64,000 nt of DNA from Tautonia sp040717455 (GTDB lineage Bacteria > Planctomycetota > Planctomycetia > Isosphaerales > Isosphaeraceae), in assembly GCF_040717455.1 (NCBI RefSeq), contig NZ_JBFEFH010000022.1, positions 1 to 64,000 on the forward strand. The letters are read 5' to 3'. The notes under the pieces are model-generated. The model was not told the origin of the DNA. It saw only the letters and a program-made list of their open reading frames with translations, and did not search any database. A program made the translations under genes and the position numbers. Shown one piece after another: positions 27,101 through 35,288 of this stretch; position 1 is the first letter of the stretch, and every line of letters begins with the position of its first letter.

Positions 27101-27241
27101 GTCGCGATCAATAAGCCGCACGCCCTCAACGCGAACAGGGATCCTTATGGGGACGCCATCGAGGTCGGCTCGCTCCGGGAGTATGACGTCGCCCTCGTCG
27201 GCGAGTCGAACGGCGAGCAGGGAGCCGATGTGATCTGGTGA
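24179..27241 (+). CDS. Large Ig-like/IPT-containing protein, no signal peptide, hypothetical
   Basis: This 1020-residue protein is not recognised as a whole. Residues 8-95 look like a beta-rich domain (GYVVGTILGADGRPSGRPKE). A Gly/Pro-rich hinge spans about 305-375 and is encoded partly by a tandem 18-base repeat near 25170-25205. Residues 640-820 look like Ig-like beta domains, one resembling an IPT/TIG domain (TPQAVQACRAFELQLAGTCF). Cysteines recur in the C-terminal half (TGCLDVV, IRCRGSNF, VPCQGNG, SGCGAVS), as in exported disulfide-bonded proteins, yet the N-terminus MSGELDRRPTGYVV is not a signal peptide. ATG 24179 is fixed by GGAGGAGG eight bases upstream. It faces the TolC/ABC-HlyD genes. 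Confidence 0.75.
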   Translation: MSGELDRRPTGYVVGTILGADGRPSGRPKEVCVVDPGGGAELCRVPVDARGRFLLRRKAVDGLSSEPVELRVLCERGSVMGRAETIVPRSTAARLKLMLDAPGAGRPAAVAGPPRRPERGPDLVAVETLARIAEALKGRVPERDGRPLVPSWVNASIRELNTLASLGRRVLEGDRSADRQFLRMVGEPGRGTSNPLADRPTGSMGGGGAVGSGGPAAWMRMGGSPGAGGLMRSAGPRGGGPPCIVDAAGAFVATAAGFLLDRLRADRLGDLTQPGALARQTADLIKDRAFALEGFRDEVLDGRFGGGSSFQPPIGPGGGLGPDEPLDWPRGGPIPGGGPIPGGGPGGGGGVPIPGPGTPSPGGGVGGGVGGLPCRFWVDCVDEIVDAAANYQPPAMCPREDVIGSISPSAVCLGATDVELEIRPLAGQSFSSTGVCNVLLQRAFNRRVRLETISTSANLVRVRLGEALFSGCLGFRGAAAGTPGNMAFIDSCFRMTGMLRNPVLDLARAGFDATQIACTGRNRLDVVPPPRLVLLHAAGEQGSASGATQVSVAEEGCRPVTLSWQFDLGSESGWADPGQYIEVRVIASDGTVAGQGLPPSGSLVVTAREDEEYVIRAASVVNGSTCGQAEGRITVERTQEIHLTGPESLLVGQSADVTVRISCPAPAGGVAVSLSSGDPNRLQVPPSAVIPEGQDAGSVSVVATGTGCLDVVLTATAAGHLGASIAIEVFDTPTFDAMTPQAVQACRAFELQLAGTCFKAGETVVRASKAGETTRTLEILDIGPTSIRCRGSNFPPGSWTVSVTSRGLQSNARVLDVQAIPAEVVSFNAWLDPVLNPDFVPCQGNGVWVSWHVVDAVRVVIRENGTTIHDVEPSGCGAVSQDDFSRIISRQATYRLEAFPVGGGSPVTREVTVGERGLRRLLLQNNSPDDLVVWRIEGWYSNAADIPQDQGNKTDLAAGAQITLSFSDCVPYQVVAINKPHALNANRDPYGDAIEVGSLREYDVALVGESNGEQGADVIW

Positions 27242-27263
27242 CGCCCTCGCGGCGACGACTCGG

Positions 27264-27298
27264 CCCCGGCACGATCGAGCGGCCAAGGCGGGCCGGGG
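27264..27298. terminator. Inverted repeat between convergent genes
   Basis: CCCCGGC and GCCGGGG face each other around 21 bases in the 67-base gap between two convergent stop codons. Position suggests a bidirectional terminator; the stem is only seven pairs. Confidence 0.4.
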
Positions 27299-27308
27299 AC
27301 GCGGCCGG

Positions 27309-29459
27309 TCAATAGCGGCCGGTCTCGTGGTATTCGAGATAATTGAAATGATCGGGGGGGAGGGGGACGGTGACGGAGTCGGGCGGGAGGGCGTCGAGTC
27401 CGAGGGCGGCGCGGTAGTCGGCGAGGGAGGTGAAGAAGCGGTAGCCGGCGTCGACGGTCTGGGAGAGGGCGTCGGCGGTGGCCTGCTCGCGGATGTAGAC
27501 GAGCAGGACGCTGCTGAGGCCCAGCTCGAAGCGGCGGCGCTCGGCCAGTTCGAGGCGTCGGGCGGCCTCGTACGCCTGTTCGAGCGCGATCATCTGCCCG
27601 TAGGTGGCCTGGAGCGCGGCCACGGCGTCCTTGACCTGGACCTCGATCTGATCGCGGAGGAACTGCTGGCGGAGCCGGAGCTGGGTGATCTTCGCGTCGG
27701 CCACGCGGAGCCGGCCGCGGGGCTCGCGACGCTGGAGGGGGACGGAGAAGAGCAGCGAGGCCTCCATGATGAACGGGGCCTTGTTGCGCTCGATGCGCTG
27801 CTCGACCTGGGCGGCGATGTCGTCGCGGTTGGTATTCTTCGGGGGCCCCGTGTTCTGCTCGGCGTAGAGGTAGAAGTTCAGCTCGGGCAGGAGGGAATTC
27901 TCGGCCAGGCGGCGGTCGATGGTGAGGACCTGCGATTCGAGGTCCAGGTCGAGCAATTCGGGGCGGAGCCGGAGCGCGGCCTCGATGTCGTCTCCCAGGC
28001 GGTCGACGTCGGGCCTGAGCATCCGGGGGAAGGCCGGGGGGACGCGGTCGGGGGACGGGATGCTGGGGAAGCCGCGGGAGTCTCGGTTGTAGAGCGAGAG
28101 TTCGAGCGCGGCCTGCTGGAAGCGCCGCTTGGCGTCGAGGACCATGGCCTGACGCTGGACGATGATCCGCTGATTGTCGACCAGCTCGAGCGGCGAGATC
28201 AGGCCCAATTCGATCTGACGGGCGATGGCGCGGTTGCGGTCCTCGGCGATCCGGAGCAGCTCGGCCTTGATCCAGTAGTTCTGGCCGATGGCAACCCAGT
28301 TCCAGTAGACCTTGGTGACGTCCCGGATCAGGTCGATGCGGCGCCGGGAGACGGCGGGGGTGACCTGGCGGCGGGCGATCTCGGCCTGCATGACCTTGGC
28401 GCGTTCGGCGTCGATCGGGCCGTTCTTGAGCAGGGGGACTTCCATGCCGGCGACGTAGGCGCCGCCGTTGAGCGTGTCGAGGTACTGGTAATAGATCGGC
28501 CAGACCCCGAGGCCGAGGCGGTAGCCGGCGAAGTAGCGCGTGCCCCAGTTGGCTGACCGCTGGGAGGCGAAGACGTCGTAGAGATACCGCTGGTAGTAGC
28601 CGAGGGCCCAGTTGCGGCCCTCGGCGTCGACGCGGAGGTCGAACGGGCCGAGGACGCGCTGGAGGTCGGCGGTGGCGATGCGGGGCTGCTGGAGGATTTC
28701 GAGGAACGGCGGGTAGGAGTTCTCGGCGGCGGCGAGGATCTCGGAGAGGCCGAGGGGGACGTCCGGCTCGGGGTCGGCGACGGGGGGAGGCTGCGGGAGC
28801 AAGGGGGAGAACTCGGCGAAAAGGCCCTCGGAGGGGATCAGGTCGATCGGCTCGACGAGGCGGCGGATCTCGTCCGGGTCGGGCTGCTCGCCGGGGGCGA
28901 TCGGCGGCAAGGGGCCGGGGGAGCCGAACAGGTCGACGTCGGAGCCGGGCCTCGGGCCGAGCTGGGGGGGAGGGCCGAAACCGAAGCCGCCGACGCCGCC
29001 GCCGATGGGGGCATTCGGCCGGGCGCCGCCGTAGCTGGAGGAGCCGGGGGAGTCGTCGGACAGGCCGGGCAGGTCGAGGGGCGCGGTCTGCGAGAAAATC
29101 GGGGGAAGGACGTCGTCTTCCCCGACGCCGAGGACCGGGCCGAGCGGGGGGCGGCCCGGCAGGGGCTCGGGCCGGAGCTGCTCGGGCTGCGAGAGCGGAG
29201 GGGCGACCCCCTGGGCGCGGGGAGGCCCCTCGCGCTGGCCGGCCATGTCGGTCGGGGGCAGGCTGCGTTCAGAGGGCAGTTCGCCCTCGGCGCGCGGGGG
29301 CCCGCTCTGCCGCTCGGGGGGGATGGAGAACGGGAAGGGGCGGAACGGGGTTTCCTGGGTGCTGTCCTGCATCGCCAGGTGCGTCTCGCCCGGCTGGGAG
29401 GCCATTCCCAGGGTCCAGGCGGAGATCGAGAGCAAGACGAGCCAGATCCTCGTATTCAT
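27309..29459 (-). CDS. TolC-family outer membrane efflux protein with long N-terminal extension
   Basis: The 716-residue protein has a signal peptide (RIWLVLLSISAWTLGMA), a disordered Pro/Gly-rich stretch from about 30 to 230, then two OEP repeats: the first begins near SEILAAAENSYPPFLEIL, the second near LGDDIEAALRLRPELLDLDL, each with long heptad-rich helices such as QLRLRQQFLRDQIEVQVKDA. TolC proteins form the trimeric outer membrane channel for type I secretion or efflux. Typical members have about 450 residues, so the 200-residue extension is unusual. It lies downstream of, and on the same strand as, the fused ABC-HlyD gene, its likely partner. AGAGGG precedes the ATG. Confidence 0.9.
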   Translation of the reverse strand: MNTRIWLVLLSISAWTLGMASQPGETHLAMQDSTQETPFRPFPFSIPPERQSGPPRAEGELPSERSLPPTDMAGQREGPPRAQGVAPPLSQPEQLRPEPLPGRPPLGPVLGVGEDDVLPPIFSQTAPLDLPGLSDDSPGSSSYGGARPNAPIGGGVGGFGFGPPPQLGPRPGSDVDLFGSPGPLPPIAPGEQPDPDEIRRLVEPIDLIPSEGLFAEFSPLLPQPPPVADPEPDVPLGLSEILAAAENSYPPFLEILQQPRIATADLQRVLGPFDLRVDAEGRNWALGYYQRYLYDVFASQRSANWGTRYFAGYRLGLGVWPIYYQYLDTLNGGAYVAGMEVPLLKNGPIDAERAKVMQAEIARRQVTPAVSRRRIDLIRDVTKVYWNWVAIGQNYWIKAELLRIAEDRNRAIARQIELGLISPLELVDNQRIIVQRQAMVLDAKRRFQQAALELSLYNRDSRGFPSIPSPDRVPPAFPRMLRPDVDRLGDDIEAALRLRPELLDLDLESQVLTIDRRLAENSLLPELNFYLYAEQNTGPPKNTNRDDIAAQVEQRIERNKAPFIMEASLLFSVPLQRREPRGRLRVADAKITQLRLRQQFLRDQIEVQVKDAVAALQATYGQMIALEQAYEAARRLELAERRRFELGLSSVLLVYIREQATADALSQTVDAGYRFFTSLADYRAALGLDALPPDSVTVPLPPDHFNYLEYHETGRY

Positions 29460-29477
29460 CGGGCCCTCTTACGAGCA

Positions 29478-29508
29478 GGCAGTGGGCAGTGGGCAGTAGG
29501 CAGTAAGG
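29478..29508. repeat. Four tandem 7-base repeats (GCAGTGG-like)
   Basis: The heptamer GCAGTGG or GCAGTAG occurs four times in a row just upstream of the TolC-type gene. A looser relative lies near 42610. Function unknown; probably slippage-derived. Confidence 0.6.
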
Positions 29509-29579
29509 GAGTCATGGGAAGGAAGTTGAGTACCTTCCTGGAACGAGGGGAGGAGGTTGAGTCTGGCCCCCGATCCCCC

Positions 29580-29828
29580 GGGGGCGGGGAGAGGGGTCTG
29601 GGTTCGGATCGCGAGGCATGGCGTTCGAGGCATCGGCCCCCTCACCCGGCCTGACGGCCACCCTCTCGCCCAAAAGAGGGCGAGGGTTGAATTGGCCTTC
29701 TCTCCCCGCTCGCGGGGAGAGGACCGGGGTGAGGGGTCTGAGTTCGGATCGCGAGGCTCGGTGCGTCGGCCCAGTTCCCCCTCACCCGGCCTTCGGCCAC
29801 CCTCTCCCCCGAAGGAGGCGAGGGTTGG
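29580..29828. repeat. Interspersed repeat cluster, two main copies, in the ABC-HlyD/TolC gap
   Basis: Two units, 29637-29690 and 29777-29828, share CCCCCTCACCCGGCCT, then CGGCCACCCTCTC and then GGCGAGGGTTG; the CCCTCTC and GGCGAGGG parts form a stem. Each unit is preceded by a copy of GAGGGGTCTG(G/A)GTTCGGATC (near 29591 and 29731). The whole gap 29460-29955 has no gene. The unit recurs at 48375-48427. This is an extragenic palindromic element, not CRISPR. Confidence 0.7.
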
Positions 29829-29955
29829 GAGAGCGGAACCGCGTCACGAGGGGGTTGATCCAGCCGAACCGGGTCACTCGGCCTGTGGTCGGGGTCTCCT
29901 CGGGAAGAGGGAGAAGGTGAGACGGGGGAAGAATACCGGCCCAGGAGAAACGGCC

Positions 29956-32900
29956 TCAAGAGGCGGAGACGGGTTCCTCGAGGGCGACGTAGGGCGGGAA
30001 TCCGTTGATCAGACGCCAGATTTCGTAGCCGAGCGTGACGTGACGGAGAAGAACCCAGCCCTGGACCTGGACCCCCTGGCGGAGGAAGCGCTCGGACGGC
30101 CAGGCGTCGGCCCGGCCGGGGGGAGGCCCGACGAGGAGCCGGAAGCGGCCGGTGCCGTCGTCGGTCGGGTCGACGAGGATCACCTGGCCGGGGAAGGTGC
30201 CGACGGCGACCGAGGGCCAGCCGATGAACTGGACGGCGGGCCAGCCTTCGAACTGCAGGCGGACCTCGCGGCCGGGCTCGATCAGGGGCATGTCGCGGCC
30301 GTTGACGAACAGCTCGACGGTCCGGCTCATGGGGTCGGGGTAGTCGGGCACGAGCAGGGCGACGGGGTCGCCCATCTTGACGATGTCGGTGTCCTGTCCG
30401 GTCAGGATGCGAAAGATCGTCCCGTCGCGGGGGGCGAGCACCAGGCGACGGCTCTGGCGGGCGAGGTTCACCTCGGCGTTGGTGACGCCTTGCTGGGCCT
30501 CGGCCAGGTTGTTCTGGGCCGTCTCGAGGTCGGCGCGGGCCGAGTCGATCCGGCTCTGCAGCTCGGCCCGGACGCGGTCCAGCTCGGCCCCGCGGGCGGC
30601 CACCTGTTCGTTGGCGGCGACGAGTTCGGCCTCATTGGCGGCAAAAGCGGCACGAGCCTCGCCATACGCTCTTTCGGCAAACTGGAAGTCCTGGATTGAG
30701 ACTAATCCCTCGGCGGCCCCGCGCCGCTTGCGTTCGTAGTCGGGGGCGGTGGCCCGGACGCGGGCCTCGGCGGCCTCGAGGTTCTGGCGGGCGACCTCGA
30801 CGTTCTGGATGGCGATGTCGAGCTGCTTCTGGGCGGCCTCGATGGCGCGGGCCCGGGTCTCGGCAAGGGCGACGACGACTTCCTCGTAGGCCTGGCGGCG
30901 GGCGTCGGCGGCCCGGACCTGCTCGCGGGCGGCCTCGAGCAGCAGGCCGAGGCGTTCGAGGAACTCGGGGTCGTTGTCCTCCAGCTCGACGATGCGGTCG
31001 CCGCGCTTGACCTGCGAGCCTTCGACGACCCACCAGCGCATCACCCGGCCGTCGATGGTGGCGCGGATCGGCTGGCGGCGGTCCTGGGGGTTGAAGGCGA
31101 CGACGCGGCCCTGGCCGGGGACGTTCTGCCGCCAGGGGACGAAGGCCAGGGCGACCGGCGCGAGCAGGAGCAGGACGACCAGGACCTTGCTCAGGCGCCT
31201 CAGCGGCCCCATCGACTGCACGAGCCGGAGGGCGGGCAGGACATGGGCCCGGGGAGGGACCTCGGGGGGAGTCCTCGTCTGGTCGACGTACCAGGGGCGG
31301 TGCGGGGGCTCGTCGGGGTCGAAATGGTCCTGGTCCTCGGGCAGGTCGAGGACATTGGTGGGGATCGGCCGGACGAGGTGAGGCTCGAAGGTGGGGGGGG
31401 CCTTCAGGGTCACCGAGCGGTGGCAGCGCTCGACGATGTCGGCGCTGTGGGTGACGACGAGGAGCGTCCAGGGGGCCTCGGGATGGAAGACGGCGTCGAG
31501 CACCCGGGCGCGGACGCCGGGGTCGAGGGCGTCGAGCGTCTGGTCGATGATCAAAAGGCGGGGGGCGCCGGCCAGGGCCCGGGCGAGGGTCAGGCGGCGG
31601 GCCTGGCCGTCGGAGAGGGGGGCGCCGCCGGTGGTCAGGTCGGTCTGCATGCCCCGGGGGAAGGCCTCCAGCTCCCGGAGCAGGCCGACGCGATCGAGGA
31701 CCTCCTGCACGTCGTCGAACGAGAGGGTCTCGCGGCCCATCCGGACGTTCTCGACGAGCGAGCCGTGGAAGACCTCGACCTCGCGGACGAGCTGGATCTC
31801 GTCGCGGCGCTGGCGGGCGTGGATGTCGTGGTAGTCGGCCCCGTCGTAGAGGATGCGTCCGGTCGAGGGGTCGCGCAGGCCGGCGAGCAGCTCGACGAGC
31901 GTCGAGCGCCCGGAGGCGTCGGGTCCGACCAGGGCGACGCGCTCCCCGGGGGCGATCTCCAGGTCGAGCTCGGCCAGGGCGTGATGGTGTCCGTCGTGGA
32001 TCTGGTCGCCTCGGCCGTGGGAGTCGTGGCTGTGGTACTCGTACGAGACGTCGTGGAGGGCGAGCGCGGCCCCCCTGCCCGGCTCGACCCGGTGCTGCTC
32101 GCCCCGCTCGCTGTGCAGCGGCAGGTCGGTCAGGTAGCCGAGCTTCTGCATGGCCGCCATCAGGTCGTAGAACCCTTCGAAGTGCTTGGCGAGGGAGATG
32201 AGCGAGCTGGTGGCGACGGCGACGATCAGCTCGGCGGCCACGAGCTGGCCGAGCGTCAGCTGGCCGGTCATCACGAGCCAGCCGCCCAGCGCGAGCATGC
32301 CGGTGATGGCGGTCACGGCCAGCAGGTGGGCGTTGATGACCTGATTGAAGACGACCTGGAAGTGGAACCGACGCGCCCGGAGCCAGAGCCGGGCGACCGA
32401 GTCGGCCCGCTCTCGGGCGTGCTCGGGTCCGCCCCGGTTGCGGAAGGTCATCGGGTTGCGGGCCAGGTCTTCCAGCCAGTCGGCCGAGGCGTACTTGGCG
32501 CGCGACTCCTCGAGGACCGTGGCGATCGCCCCCCGGCCCGAGACGAAGACGACCCAGAGGCTCAGGACGATGAGCACGACGTCGAAGATCAGCAGGAACG
32601 GGTGGTAGAAGGCCAGCACGATCATGCCGACCAGCGCCTGGATGATGAGCGAGAGCAGGTCGAGGAACAGGACCGACGTGAGCTTCTGGATCTGGACGAA
32701 CTCGAAGAACCGGTTGACCAGCTCGGGGCCGTAGAGCCGATCGAAGGCCTCCAGGCGGGCCCGGGGCAGGCGATAGGAGACGTCGGAGACGATCCGGACG
32801 TAGATGCGGCGCTGGATGATCTCCATGATGTAGTAGGAGATGACCCGGAAGATCATCGACACGAGCAGGGCGAGGAAGAGCATCACCGAGAGGGAGACGA

Positions 32901-33567
32901 CCTGCTGGTAGGTCGTGCCCAGCGAGACGGTGACGACCAGGCGTTCGACCGCCACCGGGGTGGCCAGCGAGAGCAAGGCGATGATGATGGTGAAGACGAC
33001 GATCGCCACCAGGTCTTGCCGCTCGGGCTTGAGCAGGGCGATCAGGCGGGAGAGGGGCTTGAGGGGCACGGCCACCTCGCGCTCGAATCGGCCGCCGCGC
33101 ATCCCTTCGAGCGGCGTGAGCGGCTGGACCAACGCCCATCGGACGCGGTCGGCGTCGGGCCCGAGGCGCTGCTCGATCTCCTCGGCCGGGGCCCAGCGGA
33201 TGGGCGGGCGTTCGCGCTGCTCGGCATCGTCGTAGACGGTATAGCGCACCTGCCCGGCCCTGGAGGCCGTGACCAGGATCCAGCAGGGCCCGGCCTCGCG
33301 GTCGAGGAAGGCCAGCAGCGGGGTCAGGGGGTAGCTGCGGGTGAGCAGCTCCTGCGCGGGCCGGTCCGATTGCTGGATGCGCAGGCCGACGGCGGCCCCG
33401 GCCCGTTCGAGCCGGTCGGCCCAGGTGTCCTGCCAGGGGCCGGGGATGGCCCGCTCGGCCTCGGCCAGGGCCCGCATGGCGTCGGCCAGGTCGAGATCCA
33501 GGCCCATCGACTGCGCGATCGCGTCGAGCGCCTCGAGGGCCGATTCCCTGATCGCCGTGTGATCCAT
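29956..33567 (-). CDS. Fused ABC exporter and HlyD-type adaptor with degenerate ATPase
   Basis: One 1203-residue chain combines parts that are usually two proteins of a type I secretion system. Residues 65-160 look like a C39-type regulatory domain, 175-475 the ABC membrane domain, 500-720 the nucleotide-binding domain, 793-812 another membrane helix, and 815-1203 a HlyD-like adaptor with a lipoyl half, long coiled coil (about 870-1040) and beta-barrel. The ATPase motifs deviate: Walker A is GPDASGRST with R554 for Lys, the Q-loop has R595 for Gln, the signature is LSDGQ, and Walker B is LLIIDQ with Q676 for Glu; H707 is kept. A His-rich insert lies at 512-529. The TolC-type gene follows on the same strand. 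Confidence 0.87.
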   Translation of the reverse strand: MDHTAIRESALEALDAIAQSMGLDLDLADAMRALAEAERAIPGPWQDTWADRLERAGAAVGLRIQQSDRPAQELLTRSYPLTPLLAFLDREAGPCWILVTASRAGQVRYTVYDDAEQRERPPIRWAPAEEIEQRLGPDADRVRWALVQPLTPLEGMRGGRFEREVAVPLKPLSRLIALLKPERQDLVAIVVFTIIIALLSLATPVAVERLVVTVSLGTTYQQVVSLSVMLFLALLVSMIFRVISYYIMEIIQRRIYVRIVSDVSYRLPRARLEAFDRLYGPELVNRFFEFVQIQKLTSVLFLDLLSLIIQALVGMIVLAFYHPFLLIFDVVLIVLSLWVVFVSGRGAIATVLEESRAKYASADWLEDLARNPMTFRNRGGPEHARERADSVARLWLRARRFHFQVVFNQVINAHLLAVTAITGMLALGGWLVMTGQLTLGQLVAAELIVAVATSSLISLAKHFEGFYDLMAAMQKLGYLTDLPLHSERGEQHRVEPGRGAALALHDVSYEYHSHDSHGRGDQIHDGHHHALAELDLEIAPGERVALVGPDASGRSTLVELLAGLRDPSTGRILYDGADYHDIHARQRRDEIQLVREVEVFHGSLVENVRMGRETLSFDDVQEVLDRVGLLRELEAFPRGMQTDLTTGGAPLSDGQARRLTLARALAGAPRLLIIDQTLDALDPGVRARVLDAVFHPEAPWTLLVVTHSADIVERCHRSVTLKAPPTFEPHLVRPIPTNVLDLPEDQDHFDPDEPPHRPWYVDQTRTPPEVPPRAHVLPALRLVQSMGPLRRLSKVLVVLLLLAPVALAFVPWRQNVPGQGRVVAFNPQDRRQPIRATIDGRVMRWWVVEGSQVKRGDRIVELEDNDPEFLERLGLLLEAAREQVRAADARRQAYEEVVVALAETRARAIEAAQKQLDIAIQNVEVARQNLEAAEARVRATAPDYERKRRGAAEGLVSIQDFQFAERAYGEARAAFAANEAELVAANEQVAARGAELDRVRAELQSRIDSARADLETAQNNLAEAQQGVTNAEVNLARQSRRLVLAPRDGTIFRILTGQDTDIVKMGDPVALLVPDYPDPMSRTVELFVNGRDMPLIEPGREVRLQFEGWPAVQFIGWPSVAVGTFPGQVILVDPTDDGTGRFRLLVGPPPGRADAWPSERFLRQGVQVQGWVLLRHVTLGYEIWRLINGFPPYVALEEPVSAS

Positions 33568-33646
33568 TGACCTCGCCCTGCGCCTCGCGATGCCCTCGGT
33601 CCGTGTCAGCCCCCGAGCCCCGTCGGTTCGGCTCCCCTGCCCTTCC

Positions 33647-33676
33647 GATCGGATCGGATCGAATCGGATCGGATCG
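33647..33676. repeat. Pentanucleotide microsatellite (GATCG)6
   Basis: Six tandem GATCG units, the fourth reading AATCG, lie about 80 bases upstream of the ABC-HlyD start codon in the 301-base gap to lgt. Apart from this the gap shows no gene. The repeat could vary by slippage and alter spacing in the ABC-HlyD promoter region. Confidence 0.7.
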
Positions 33677-33868
33677 GAATGCCCGGCCGAGGGTCGGGGC
33701 CGGGAGCGGCCGGCGTGCGGGGGACCGCGAGGCCACTCGCCATCGAGGGTCGGACCCCGACAGCTCAGGTATCGGACGCTCGTTGCGGGGAATCCATCAT
33801 TGATTGGCGGCGGTCCGGGCGATCCTCCGGACGCCCGGCGCGGCCCGAGGCCGTCGAATGACCCCGGA

Positions 33869-34738
33869 TCAAGGGCGGGCGGCGGGGCCGGGCCTCGGCG
33901 GAGACGACGGCGCGACCGCTTCAGGGCGATCGGCCCAGCGTCCGGGGGGCCGGCCGAGGAGATAGGCCCAGAAGGCGAGGCCGCCGATCAGGAGGACGAT
34001 GCTCATGTTCTGCGAGATGGTCATGCCGGCGAAGATGGCCCCCTCGTCGTCCCGGAGGCGCTCGATCAGGAATCGGGTGATGGGGTAGGTGACGAGCAGG
34101 AGCGCCATCACCTCGCCGTCTCGGCGGCGGAGCGGGAAATAGGCCAGCAGCAGGGCCATCAGGATCAGGCCGTCGAGGGTCGAGTAGAGCTGCGTCGGGT
34201 GGACGGGGAGGGACCGGGGGGCGTCCGACGCGATCAGGCCGGCGCCGACGTGGTCGAGCCACGGGAGCGTCTCGGCGGGGAACCGGACGGCCCAGGGCAG
34301 ATCGCAGGTGTCTCCGAAGCAGCAGCCGTTGAGGAAGCAGCCGACCCGCCCCAGCGCCACGCCCACGGCGATGGCCGGGGCGACGACGTCGAGCATCGGC
34401 AGGAACGGGAAGCGCCTCAATCGCCAGAAGAGGGTGAAGCCGACCCCGGCGCCGATGAGGCTGCCGTAGAGGACGATCCCCCCTTCCCAGATCTTGAAGA
34501 TGTCCCAGAAGGTGCTGATCGTTTCGCGGTGCTGGACGACGTAGAACCCCCGGGCGCCGAGCAGGCCGCCGACGATGACCCAGATGGCCAGGTCGAAGAC
34601 GTCGTTCGGGTCGACCCGAGAGCGTTTGGCCAGCCACGAGGCGAGGTTCATCCCCACGATGAAGGCCAGGAACAGCATGAGGCCGAAGCCGTGCACGCGG
34701 AACCCGGTGCCGGGGATCTCGAAGAGGACCTGCCACAT
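33869..34738 (-). CDS. lgt: Prolipoprotein diacylglyceryl transferase
   Basis: Lgt moves diacylglycerol from phosphatidylglycerol to the lipobox Cys of prelipoproteins in the inner membrane. The 289-residue protein has about seven membrane helices and the family motifs VHGFGLML near the start, GLLGARGFYVVQHRE, the signature GRVGCFLNGCCFGD with the essential Arg-Asn region, and VHPTQLYS. It would serve the lipoproteins encoded elsewhere in this window. Two in-frame ATGs exist, at 34759 and 34738; the second is chosen because AGGA lies upstream of it and it gives the usual N-terminus. The C-terminus is a Pro-rich tail. Confidence 0.95.
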   Translation of the reverse strand: MWQVLFEIPGTGFRVHGFGLMLFLAFIVGMNLASWLAKRSRVDPNDVFDLAIWVIVGGLLGARGFYVVQHRETISTFWDIFKIWEGGIVLYGSLIGAGVGFTLFWRLRRFPFLPMLDVVAPAIAVGVALGRVGCFLNGCCFGDTCDLPWAVRFPAETLPWLDHVGAGLIASDAPRSLPVHPTQLYSTLDGLILMALLLAYFPLRRRDGEVMALLLVTYPITRFLIERLRDDEGAIFAGMTISQNMSIVLLIGGLAFWAYLLGRPPGRWADRPEAVAPSSPPRPGPAARP

Positions 34739-34886
34739 GGTCGGCGGCGTCCTGAGCAAGGGGGAAGGGGGACGGAGGACCGGGGGACGAGGCGCCGGGC
34801 GGCCGGCTGACGCGAGCGGTCGGATCGGACCGGATCGGGCCGCCAGCGACCGGGGCGAGGCCCCGCCGCGGGCGACGATGACACGC

Positions 34887-35288
34887 TCAGGGGGCGACCG
34901 CGGCCCGGAGGCCGAGCGGGGTGTAGAGGGCGTCGAGCCGTTCGAGGATCCGATTCTCGCGGTCGAGGGCGACGACGCGGGGCTGATGCCCCTCGACCTC
35001 GTCGGTGTCGAGCAGGGCGAAGGCCATGACGATGACGCGGTCGCCGGGGGCGCCGAGGCGGGCCATCGAGCCGTTCAGCTCGACCTGCCGGGCACCCGGG
35101 GTGCCGGGGATGGCGTACGTCTCGGCCCGGTCGCCGGTGGCCATGTTGCTGACGAGGATCGACTCGTACGGCAGGATGCCGACGGCGTCCATCAGTTCGG
35201 GATCGAGGGTCAGGCTGCCGTGATAATGCAGGGCGCAACCGGTGACGGCGGCCTGGTGCAGCTTGCCCTTGAGCAGCTTCAATTGCAT
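34887..35288 (-). CDS. panD: Aspartate 1-decarboxylase
   Basis: PanD converts L-aspartate to beta-alanine for pantothenate synthesis. The 133-residue proenzyme starts MQLKLLKGKLHQAAVTG and contains the self-cleavage site between G24 and S25 (YHGSLTLDPEL), where S25 becomes the pyruvoyl group; NGSMARL and GDRVIVMAFALLD complete the fold. Its start codon overlaps the end of panC by ten bases, so translation is probably coupled. Lgt follows 148 bases downstream. Confidence 0.96.
   Translation of the reverse strand: MQLKLLKGKLHQAAVTGCALHYHGSLTLDPELMDAVGILPYESILVSNMATGDRAETYAIPGTPGARQVELNGSMARLGAPGDRVIVMAFALLDTDEVEGHQPRVVALDRENRILERLDALYTPLGLRAAVAP

Noticed and set aside
23843..27286. 1147-codon minus-strand ORF opposite the Ig-like protein gene
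   Set aside because: The product is Arg/Pro-rich and featureless; the plus-strand gene has a clear ribosome binding site and domain-like segments.
29460..29955. Possible CRISPR array
   Set aside because: The repeated units are palindromic, spaced irregularly and lack spacers of constant length; no cas gene is near.
31243..33570. 775-codon plus-strand ORF opposite the ABC-HlyD gene
   Set aside because: Acidic low-complexity product, no domains; antisense to recognised ABC transporter motifs.
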